The notes beneath the pieces were generated by a model. The model had not been told where the DNA came from, did not search any database, and saw only the letters and a program-made list of their open reading frames with translations. Shown here in pieces: positions 55,794 through 64,000 of a stretch of 64,000 bases of DNA; the first letter of the stretch is position 1; each line of letters begins with the position of its first letter. The position numbers were made by a program, and so were the translations under genes. The stretch lies in assembly GCA_023512835.1 (NCBI GenBank), contig CM042085.1, forward strand, positions 50,959,569 through 51,023,568, written 5' to 3'. The stretch comes from Taxillus chinensis (taxonomy: Eukaryota; Streptophyta; Magnoliopsida; Santalales; Loranthaceae).

Positions 55794-57112
55794 TGTTGGA
55801 TCAAGCCCAGAATTTGGATAATGCTGATAAAGCCTTATGTAATTTGATCTGAGATCTTTTGTGTTTCTTTGATCGTTGCAGAAGATATGTTATTAATCCG
55901 GAGATACACTCGTGAGAGCAAAGCTAAGGACAGGATACATAATCCTGATCCGGACAAGAGTAAGTGTCGTCAAACACTTGGTAAATAACCAAGTCACCAA
56001 TACATACGGAATAAGGAACATTCGTGCGAACTAAGTCAAATTGACGCTAAGTAAGAGTCTTGGTCTACAAGGTCGCACGAAGTAAAAGAAGACACGGAGT
56101 AAGGCATCCGAGTCTTCCATACATGCGGAGTAAGGAAGTACTAATGCGGAATAAGGACCCGAGTCTTTATTAGACACGGAGTAAGGAAATTAGACACGGA
56201 GTAAGGAAATTAGATGCGGAGTAAGGAATCCGGGCCACTCACTCATACGGAGTAAGGAACTTACATATGGAGTAAGGAACTTACATACGGAGTAAGGAAC
56301 TTACATACGGAGTAAGGAAGCGCTGATACGGAATAAGCACTCCGACCTTCTCGTTCACACGAAGTAAGGAAGTGCTGACACGGACTAAGGATTCCAGTAC
56401 CAAATAGATACGGAGTAAGCAATCACTGACACGGAGTAAGGTTCCAAGCTTCATTAGCTACGGAGTAAGGAAAATTACACCAGACCAAGAAGATACTGCT
56501 TCAACTCAACCGCATTTAAAGTTATCAGCTCGCGGTGTCCCGATGTAAGACAAACTCGTTGAGAACCTGAAGAATCTTACACGTGGATCACCCGGATATG
56601 TGGACACAACCTTAATTGTATTTGGAAACTCACAAAGACACTTATACTCTTCAAACCCAAGATCTTGAGCTCCAAAATCCGCGCAGTCAAGGCAGAGAGA
56701 TTACCGAGAGATAGTTAGTGCTGAACGCATTCCGGAACTACAAGTTCCAAGGTTGTCTCTTAGGAATGTTTTGTATAAATATTCATACTTGTACATTGAT
56801 GAAAGTGTGAGCGCATGTGCATTTGTTAAGAAAAGACTAATTCTGTGTATGCACAAGCGTTTTCATTTTTGGAGATAGAATTTGGCTAGTGTGTGAGTTC
56901 ATTTGTAAACAGAGTGTAAGAGAGTCTTGCTTCTATTTTGTTGTATTTATCTTGTGATAATAAAACAAAATACTTCCACTATCTGGTTATCTTCCGTAGT
57001 GATTCTATCACTTAACTAGATAAGTGTTTGTGTCTTAAGAGAAAGAAAAGAGTTTCGATAAGAGCCTATTCACCCCCCCCCCCCCCCCCCTCTAGGCTCC
57101 AAGGGACCATCA
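55794..57112 (+). repeat. Co-3 5' LTR (1,319 bp) with CGGAGTAAGG array
   Basis: TGTTGGATCAAGCC ... AAGGGACCATCA. The array of CGGAGTAAGGAA motifs (complement of the Co-2 motif) spans about 55995-56480, including three near-perfect ~21-bp units GGAGTAAGGAACTTACATA at 56240-56310. A run of 18 C lies at 57073-57090, close to the LTR end. Confidence 0.92.
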
Positions 57113-57114
57113 AG

Positions 57115-57126
57115 TGGTATTAGAGC
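57115..57126 (+). other. Co-3 primer-binding site
   Basis: TGGTATTAGAGC two bases after the LTR; one mismatch to the initiator-Met primer complement. Confidence 0.82.
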
Positions 57127-57173
57127 AAGTTCTATTTGTTCTAAGTAGAGATCCCACTCTTTCAATCTCAGAA

Positions 57174-57404
57174 ATGGCCAAAGAAAGCAGTATGCTATTC
57201 AACACTCGCCTTAACTCCGGAGGTGCACAGGAGCCCATCCCGAATCGAAGCAGCAGTGAAAATGTCGACCCACCTCAACCTGCTGCTGCCGCCGCTTCTC
57301 AACCACGGAGTTCTAGCTTTACTCTGACGAAACCGCCCAAATTCACACCTGAGCTTTTCTCCCAGTGGAAAGCTCGCATGAAGATGTTTATGGCATGCCA
57401 TGAT
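57174..57404 (+). pseudogene. gag: Co-3 gag N-terminus, truncated
   Basis: ATG at 57174 (MAKESSMLFNTRLNSGG). The ATG is chosen because it begins the part shared with Co-1 at 7057; the longer upstream frame overlaps the primer site and LTR. It has an Ala/Pro/Ser-rich stretch, then FTLTKPPKFTPELFSQWKARMKMFMACHD, the copia gag start block. It ends after about 77 residues where the Co-4 LTR starts (57405). The homologous start in Co-1 is full of stops, so this is the better-preserved version. Confidence 0.85.
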
Positions 57405-58588
57405 TGATGGTCCCTTGGAGCCTAGAGGGGGGGGGTGAATAGGCTCTTATCGAAACTCTTTTCTTCTCTTAAGACAAACACTTATCTAGTTAAGTGATAG
57501 AATCACTGCGGAAGATAACCAGATAGTGGAAGTATTTTGTTTTATTATCACAAGATAAATACAACAAAATAGAAGCACGACTCTCTTACACTCTGTTTAC
57601 AAATGAACTCACACACTAGCCAAATTCTATCTCCAAAAATGAAAACGCTTGTGCATACACAGAATTACTCTTTTCTTAACAAATGCACATGCGCTCACAC
57701 TTTCATCAATGTACAAGTATGAATATTTATACAAAACATTCCTAAGAGACAACCTTGGAACTTGTAGTTCCGGAATGCGTTCAGCACTAACTATCCCTCG
57801 GTAATCTCTCTGCCTTGATCTCGCGGTTTGTGGAGCTCAAGATCTTGGGTTTGAAGAGTATAAATGCGTTTGTGAGTTCCCAAATACAATTAAGGTTGTG
57901 TCCACATATCCGGATGATCCACGTGTAAGATTCTTCAAGGTTCTCAATAAATTTGTCTTACATCGGGACGCCACGAGCCGATAACTTTAAATGCGGTTGA
58001 GTTGAAGCGATTCTTCTTGGTCCGGTGTAATTTTCCTTACTCCGTAGCTAATGAAGCTCGGAACCTTACTCCGTGTCAGTGATTGCTTACTCCGTATCTA
58101 TTTGGTACTAGAATCCTTAGTCCGTGTCAGCGCTTCCTTACTCCGCGTGTAAGTTCCTTACTCCGTATGTAAATTCCTTACTCCGTATGTAAGTTCCTTA
58201 GTCCGGGCGAGTCTAAGGGATCGGAGTGTTTACTCCGTACTAGCGCTTCCTTACTCCGTATGAGTAAGTTGTCCGAATTCCTTACTCCGCATCTAATTTC
58301 CTTACTCCGTGTCTAATAAGACTCGGGTCCTTATTCCGCATTTGTACTTAGTCCGCATGAATGTCCCTTATTCCGTATGTATTGGTGACTTGGTTATTTA
58401 CCAAGTGTTTGACGACACTCACTCTTGTCCGGATCAGGATTATGTATCCTGTCCTTAGCTTTGCTCTCACGAGTGTATTTCCGGATTAATAACATATCTT
58501 CTACAACGATCAAATAAACACAAGAGATCTCAGATCAAATTACATAAGGCTTTATCAGCATTATCCAAATTTTGGGTTTGATCCAACA
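57405..58588 (-). repeat. Co-4 3' LTR (1,184 bp)
   Basis: Sense start TGTTGGATCAAACCC at 58588, end GGGACCATCA at 57405. It is highly similar to the Co-3 LTR in inverted orientation but with a shorter TTACTCCG array (about 58025-58395) and a shorter G run (57426-57434). Confidence 0.92.
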
Positions 58589-58650
58589 AACTCCCCCAAT
58601 TGTGGATATGCCCAAACCCTTTGTAATCTGATCCGTAAGCAATGCAAAAA
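58589..58650 (-). other. Co-4 polypurine tract and conserved upstream block
   Basis: The minus strand reads AATTGGGGGAGTT before the LTR start, with the same GGGTTTGGGCATATCC block as Co-2. Confidence 0.8.
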
Positions 58651-58739
58651 GATAACATACGGAATATACATCACAACCAATTTCATTTAACAAAGAACTA
58701 AGTACAATTCAGCCTTAATACAAGATTTTCGCTAAGGAA

Positions 58740-60108
58740 CATAAGGCTTACTATACTTGAAGATCATAGTTCTTGCTTTCTCTCTAAGCTCCATTGTCTG
58801 GCTTCATCGCAAAGGTGGTGTGTTGGCTCCAATATTTGTCCACGATTAAGAATGACTTGATGAAGTGATAGACAAAGGCTCCGCAGCCTATCTCTATCCC
58901 AGTGTTGCGGCACTTGCTTCTTGCCCCGGAATGTCGCCTTGAGTTTCTCGATCGGATGCAAGGGTGTGATGCCCAACTCTTCATATAATCCAGGCTTTCT
59001 TCACGGCTTCGGTCGGCTGAGACACAGAGGTTCCCATTGATTCTTTCTAACGAAGTGCTCCACAATCTGATGAGAATCAATGAGAATCATTTGCTTGGAC
59101 CGAATCATGAAGACAGCCATCATGAAGTGTGGCGACATGATCCGGTACGGAATGAGGATAGTTGAGAGAGTTTTCCATGGCTTGCTATCCTCGGCGTCTA
59201 TCGATGAAGGACTGAATTAGATCCATACTTGGGAAGATAGCCTTCATTCCAACACGGCGAACGTCAAACAAGTGCCCATCCTTGTAGAGATGGAAACAAC
59301 CTCATCTCCATTTTAGCGGCTCTCGAGAAGTTGCCAATGTCTTCGTAGTAAAGAATCCTTTCTTCGAACAAAGAGTCCGAATGTCGGCCGGGGAGAAAGG
59401 GTACATTTCGAAAGACATCTTCTCTCGATGAAGACACGAGATAGGATTTCATTGCCTTGCGCAAGCTTCCATCCGCATCAGAAGGGTCAAACTCCGCATA
59501 TGATGGGAGGAAGGTATCAGCTACGGATGAGGAGGATGGAGGAGGAGCTAGAGTTGCAGTAGAGGAGCTTGGTTGAGAGAAGTGGCTTCATTTGGGAATT
59601 TGAACTCCCTGAAGCACTGAAGTGGCAGGCCGCTTCTCAGTCCGAGTAGATGGTTGTGGGGCAGAAGGAGTAGACGGATCAGATGACACTCTCTCCCCCG
59701 GTTTGGCAGATCACCGGGAAGCAACAGGAGGACGAGCCATCGTGTGCGCCAGATCCGCGAAGGAGGTAGACAATGAATGGACGGATGAGGCGACAAGATC
59801 CATTTTCTGCTCCATGGAAGTGGAGGAGTCAGTGAGAGCGGAGAGGAGTTGGGCGCCGAGGGCATCAACTTTGGCAGCGATGGCGGAAATTTGGGCGCTT
59901 TGAGCTTGGGCGTGTTGGTCCAGCTGGGCGGAAAGCACAACGTCGGAGTGGACCGTGCCAAAAGAGGCACGCCCAAGGACCAACTCCGGAGCTTTGGAGG
60001 ACTCCCCTGCATGAACAGGAGCAGGAGTGCGTTGGGTAGAGGAGTCCGCAAGAGTATCAGTAGCAGCAGGAGCATCCGGAGCATCAGAGGCATCCGGAGC
60101 ATCGGAGG
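58740..60108 (-). pseudogene. Co-4 env-position Ulp1-like gene, C-terminal part, decayed
   Basis: Continues from 63561 once insertion Z is removed. Readable pieces: LGRASFGTVHSDVVLSAQLD with the coiled-coil region (59983-59711, stop), FLPSYAEFDPSDADGSL, NFSRAAKMEMRLFPSL (about 59300), MSPHFMMAVFMIRSKQMILIDSH (about 59135-59065; His and Asp both present) and EIGCGAFVYHFIKSFLIVDKY (about 58830-58895; Cys-Gly kept). Several frameshifts and stops separate them. The basic PK-x-SHF motif has a stop in place of an Arg. Its importance is that it retains the Asp that Co-2 has lost. Confidence 0.72.
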
Positions 60109-60957
60109 TGTAACGCCCCCAAATTCAGGACCTCCAAACTGGGTGCGTTAGCGGAAATTAAATATACAAATTTTATATCAATTTCAAACTATTACTTAAT
60201 TAATCAAACAAACCATTCATTATTACAAATTTCAATCCAAGATCTTTAAGGTTTAGTGGTTTAGAGACTAAGTGTCCAACCCATTATTACATAACAAATC
60301 ACACGAGCAAACAACTTAATAAATCTTTAAAATTTCACACAACTTTATTTCCAAGCACTTCTCGACTCCTTATCCTAGTTTCTCCATCCCTTAATTTCCT
60401 GGGGTTGGAAAAGAAATCATAAAAAAAAGGGTGAGCTCAAATAGCCCAGTAAGGGTAAACATAAGTGGGTAAGGAAAAATCATGAAGATATCGAACATAG
60501 GAAATATAATATTTACACATCATACATGATCAACATTTCACAAGAAAATCATAACATGGAAGATTATGTTTAGAAATCGTATCATAACATCATGACCTAG
60601 GTTAACCACCCAGATACCGTATCATAACATAACGTAACATATTATCACTTGGATTGACACTCTCCAGGTGATGTTCTTTACCCAATGCATTGGAGGTCTT
60701 TCTGGAACCACCCATTATAAACTTACTTTGTCCAAACATAAGAGGTTATAATAACTTTAACATACATAAGATGAGGCATATTATAGAATTCCAATAAAAC
60801 ATTCAAGGTTAACAAGGATAACTACGAATATCAAAATGGTTATCTACCCCAATCAATAGCATAGATTACCAAGAGAGATTAAAAAGAGACTAATCTAATC
60901 TTCTCAACAATAAAATGGAATAAGAAACATAAAACTCTTACAATAATAATTCCAAAT

Positions 60958-61178
60958 AAAACAAGATAAAGAGGAAGAGAAAAGTAAGAATAAAGAAAAG
61001 AAAAACCCTTACGAAATATAGACTATAATGAAAAAGAAAAAGAGGATAAGAAACCCTTACGAAATATAGACTATAATGAAAAATAAAAAGAGGATAAGAA
61101 AAGTAAGAATAAAGAAAAGAAAAACCCTTACGAAATATAGACTATAATGAAAAAGAAAAAGAGGATAAGAAACCCTTA
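60958..61178. repeat. Short tandem array in Z (three copies of a ~50-75 bp unit)
   Basis: CCCTTACGAAATATAGACT with a following A/G-rich GAAAAAGAAAAAGAGGAT segment recurs at about 61005, 61050 and 61125. Confidence 0.85.
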
Positions 61179-61794
61179 CTATCGCTTGTCGTTCTCCGCG
61201 TTCTAAACCTTAAAAATATCAAAACACTAAATTAGCATTAATGCTTGAAAAGTTCAATATCACACATATCTCCTTATATATATATCATACTTTAACTTAT
61301 ATCTTTTAATAGGCATACCGTGCTTGTGGGGTTGAATATTAATTTGGGTTCCCACTTCTATTGCTGTTCCATATCCTATTTCGATCCCATGCATCATAAG
61401 CCTTGAGTTGTGCACTAACTAGGTTATATGCCTTGAGAGTTTTTGAATAAGATTTACTTCTTGTATTGGGTGAACGGAAAAGACGTGCGATAAGCTTATT
61501 TTTCCTACGTGTCTTCCACCTTAACCATGAGGGGATATTAGACACGGGTCTAAAGGGAAGATCAGGAGGAGATAAGGATGGGGATAGTGTGAGGTTGAAG
61601 CATTAACAATTGAGGCTGCAGAAGAAGGGGCGATTGTCGGGGGAATTCATTTTGGAAGTCGTTCCTTACAATCTTCCGATATCTAGAACCTTAAAATAAA
61701 AATAAAAACATAAGTTAATATTCTCATCTTTTCACTTGAATTATAGAATGACAACGCTATGATAAAATACTATAATTTAAAATAATTACACAGG

Positions 61795-61935
61795 TATGTA
61801 TATGAGGTGGCAAGGCCAACCATGTATGTATATACGAGGTGGTACAACTAATCATATAAATAACATATGTAAGGTGGTAAAACCAACCATGAATATAGTA
61901 TATATGAGGTGGTAAAACCAACCATATAGATCTAC
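61795..61935. repeat. ~35-bp degenerate tandem array in Z (four copies)
   Basis: GAGGTGGYAAAACCAACCAT-like units, each followed by a TATATA stretch, at about 61803, 61840, 61873 and 61900. Confidence 0.8.
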
Positions 61936-62986
61936 ATAATAAATAAGAAGCGACTTAAAAATTTCAAAAATCTTAAGTATTACCTTTCGTAGAACTTCGA
62001 CGCTTGGTAAGTACCAAAAGCAAAAGAGGATTTGAGTAGAGTATTTGGGATGTTAAGAGGGCTTAAGGGAGTGTTTTGAGAGGGAAATTTCGTGGTGTGG
62101 CTTGAGGGATTTGTGCTTAAGAGGAGAGGCAAGACACTCCTTATATAGGCAAGGATGGTGGTAGGTGTGTAGTGTGAAAGTAGTGTATGAATTTGACTTT
62201 GGCATCAAATTAAATTATGTAAAATATATAAAATACTTTATTTTATTCCTATTATCCTCTCTTAAAACGTGGGTATCTTCTCCTACCATTTAAAAAATGT
62301 TTTAAGACTTTTCAACCTAGAAGGTTCCTTTGGCATCAAAAGTCCACATTGGTGTACTCCCTACTAATTCAATTATAACGTTTTTAATTTTGTAGTTTTT
62401 GACAAATGGCCAATTGTATTGCATTACTAACTCAAATATCTACAAATGGGTATCAATTTTATAATTTTTGAATATGTATAACAAAAGTTATTGAATTTTA
62501 AAGTCATACTAAAATGTTTACCCGTTCATACTGAACCTATGTGTAGTATTTTAAATTCTGGAATTGATTGGCTTCATATTAAATTCTGAACTTTTTACAC
62601 GTTTTAGCTAAGTCATAAATGAAAAAATGGGCTTTGGTTTTATGTCAATTGGATCTATATAACTCAAGTTATGAATTTTTGAATGGGACCTCCAGAATCT
62701 GCCTCATTCAAATTTTTGGGCCTTACCTATGTTTTATACTTTTGGTAAAGTTAAGGCTTGTAATACTTACTTACCCATAGTAATTTGGTTTAAGAAACTA
62801 AATGACATAATATAAAGTATCTAAAATTTTTATGACATATAAGAAATTATTTTATTATTATTTTTATAACGTATTTAATATTTACGCGGATAAAATAATA
62901 TAATTGCATAATCACTAAACAATAAAGTAAGATAACATTATAGCATAAAATATTATAAACTTAAATATAAACATTAATATCATATT

Positions 62987-63271
62987 CTATGGCCTTCGTA
63001 AAATTTCTTGAATTATATTAGTGTAGGTGCGTAAGACGTGTTGTGCTTTGGCAGTAGAGCTGCACAACCCTTCGGCTAACATTGTCGTGGTTGTCGCACG
63101 AATAACCTCAAACTTCTCCCTGTGTCTCGTTGCATTATATTGCAGCCATTGGACACGAGCATTTAGCTCATCTATAGCAAAGCATAGCTTTGTAACTTCA
63201 AGTCGTATTGCTCGCCGATCTTCATCGCGTACACTATTCTCGGATGGCGTGACTTGAGAACTTGATGCCAT
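62987..63271 (-). CDS. Small intact reading frame in Z (94 codons), unknown
   Basis: Minus-strand frame from ATG 63271 (MASSSQVTPSENSVRDEDRR) to a stop at 62987. It is mostly hydrophilic and helical-looking, with Leu/Ile heptad spacing (LEVTKLCFAIDELNARVQWL), so a short coiled coil is plausible. Upstream on the same strand are TATTTATAAGAG (about 63318-63307) and an A/G-rich leader, which resemble a TATA box and 5' UTR. It lies in AT-rich LTR sequence, where a 94-codon frame with ordinary codon composition stands out. I do not recognise the family; it could be a captured gene fragment, an LTR-encoded small protein or chance. Confidence 0.35.
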   Translation of the reverse strand: MASSSQVTPSENSVRDEDRRAIRLEVTKLCFAIDELNARVQWLQYNATRHREKFEVIRATTTTMLAEGLCSSTAKAQHVLRTYTNIIQEILRRP

Positions 63272-63560
63272 AACTCTTATTATTCTTCTTCTTACTTCTA
63301 TACTCTCTTATAAATAAAATCTCATGCTCATACCTATTTATGGAAGTCCAAACGGATACTATTCATAACGGCTAGTTACTATTCTAACGACTACTTATTA
63401 GTCACATGTTATTTGAATGACTATATTGGGTGCTTATTTTTATCGTGATAATATCTAAAATATCATTTCTAACTATTGTTAACAATAACATTATTATTAT
63501 TTTATTATTATTACTCTTTAAGTAAGAACTTAAATAGCTAAAAATTTTGCGGGTCTTACA

Positions 63561-64000
63561 GGAGGCATCCGGAGCATTGGAGGCATCCGGAGCAATGGAC
63601 CCGCTTTGACCAGATAAGTCAACCACGGGGATCGCGGCAGCAGGAGAAGAGGGTCCAGCCTTAGCAGGGGAAGGACTCCGTGCAGCAGGGACTGGGCTGG
63701 AGGGTGTAGGGAAAGGCACATCGGGAATGGCGGCCGGCGTAAGAAAGCCTTGGTCCAAGTTCCAGATGATCATGGTCTCCGGGGATTGGGTATTGCGTGT
63801 GTAAAACACCCGGAGATCGGTGTCAGGAATGGAGGAGGTGTGGGCTAGGCTGAAACGGAGCCAAAGGTCCGTTAAGGTGTCGGTGGTGAGATGGGCAAGA
63901 TAATCTCGGGGTTGAGGTAGGGGAGGCAAAGGGGCTTCCAAAGAAGAGGCCGGGACATCAGCAGTGGCGACAGCAACAGCGGTATCAACCGCGGCAGCAA
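63561..64000 (-). pseudogene. Co-4 env-position gene, middle part (continues past window)
   Basis: Open on minus from the right edge. It contains APLPPLPQPRDYLAHLTTD, TLTDLWLRFSLAHTSSIPD, PETMIIWNLDQGFLTPAAI and a Ser/Pro/Ala-rich tail (VPAARSPSPAKAGPSSPAAA), matching Co-2 residues ~340-450. The frame runs into Z at 63560 and resumes at 60108. Confidence 0.8.

Larger units (their letters stand above)
55794..57404 (+). mobile_element. Co-3: 5' LTR and gag start of a copia element, cut by Co-4
   Basis: Complete 5' LTR (55794-57112), primer site and the first 77 codons of gag on plus, then the Co-4 LTR. It lies inside Co-2 RT (candidate TSD CTTCC, 55789-55793; partner outside the window). Orientation is opposite to Co-2 and Co-4. 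Confidence 0.85.
60109..63560 (+). mobile_element. Insertion Z: 3.45-kb LTR-like insertion (probable solo LTR)
   Basis: Flanked by TSD GGAGG (60104-60108 and 63561-63565), with ends TGTAACGCCCCC and GGTCTTACA (TG...CA). No second copy of the start sequence is seen inside, so it is more likely a very long solo LTR than a complete element; a TG/CA-ended non-autonomous element remains possible. AT-rich, with two short tandem arrays and one intact minus-strand reading frame (62987-63271). The strand is assigned from the TGTAACGCC end and is uncertain. Confidence 0.75.
57405..64000 (-). mobile_element. Co-4: copia element with Ulp1-like gene, continuing past the window
   Basis: Minus strand: 3' LTR (57405-58588), purine tract, extra gene from the right edge down to about 58740, split by insertion Z (60109-63560). 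It is inserted in Co-3 gag (candidate TSD ATGAT, 57400-57404). pol and the 5' LTR would lie to the right of the window. Confidence 0.85.

Noticed and set aside
1..64000. A host single-copy gene or its exons
   Set aside because: After assigning retroelement parts, the remaining stretches are LTRs, spacers or arrays; no frame shows a host-type domain with splice structure. The only unexplained intact frame is 62987-63271.

Overview
This window is plant nuclear DNA made almost entirely of transposable elements. The evidence is Ty3/gypsy and Ty1/copia LTR retrotransposons with plant-type primer-binding sites (complementary to initiator tRNA-Met or to tRNA-Asp), polypurine tracts, TG...CA LTR ends and 5-bp target-site duplications (TSDs). 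The families look like those of a dicot genome, but I cannot name the species. I recognise no host gene, tRNA, rRNA or CRISPR array. Every large coding region is a decayed retrotransposon gene. Element names (Gy-A, Co-1 and so on) are mine.

Layout. 1-6922 is Gy-A, a minus-strand gypsy element with 2-kb LTRs whose interior has lost pol and keeps a gag-like zinc-knuckle remnant. 7054-48321 is Co-1, an old plus-strand Sirevirus-like copia element cut into pieces by later insertions. Gy-B (10638-21468, Athila-like, minus) sits between its integrase and reverse transcriptase, and is itself split in the protease gene by Gy-B2 (15097-17394). Gy-D (22001-39757, Del/Tekay-like chromovirus, plus, TSD CAGCC) contains a solo LTR (27229-28281, TSD GTATC) and Gy-E (29045-35835, minus, TSD ATAGA), a young CRM-like chromovirus. 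Co-1 pol then finishes at 39763-41339.

Downstream of pol, in the position where Sireviruses carry an env-like gene, Co-1 has a further same-strand gene (42958-48321). It is split by a MULE-like insertion (43169-44108) and a solo LTR (44739-46726), and is cut off by a truncated LTR, LTR-G (48322-48786). Next come further copies of the same copia family apparently inserted one into another: Co-2 (minus, 48787-55793), Co-3 (plus, 55794-57404) and Co-4 (minus, 57405 to the window end). Co-4 is split by a 3.45-kb insertion, Z (60109-63560, TSD GGAGG). The deepest stack is Co-1 > LTR-G > Co-2 > Co-3 > Co-4 > Z.

Most interesting observation. The extra gene of the copia family occurs three times (Co-1, Co-2, Co-4). 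It encodes a protein of about 900 residues that does not look like an envelope. It has an N-terminal globular region, a Ser/Pro/Ala-rich region with a coiled coil and basic nuclear-localisation-like motifs, and a C-terminal Ulp1-like (SUMO-protease, peptidase C48) domain with His/Asp/Gln/Cys positions. A TATA box lies about 110 bp upstream of its ATG in two diverged copies, which suggests its own promoter. The copy in Co-2 spans 910 codons with three nonsense codons and no frameshift that I can see.

Second theme. LTRs of at least two gypsy lineages share a promoter layout: hairpins with a G-box core (CACGTG), then an AAAAC-ACGT-GTTTT palindrome, then a TATA box. The copia LTRs instead carry arrays of a short TTACTCCG motif.
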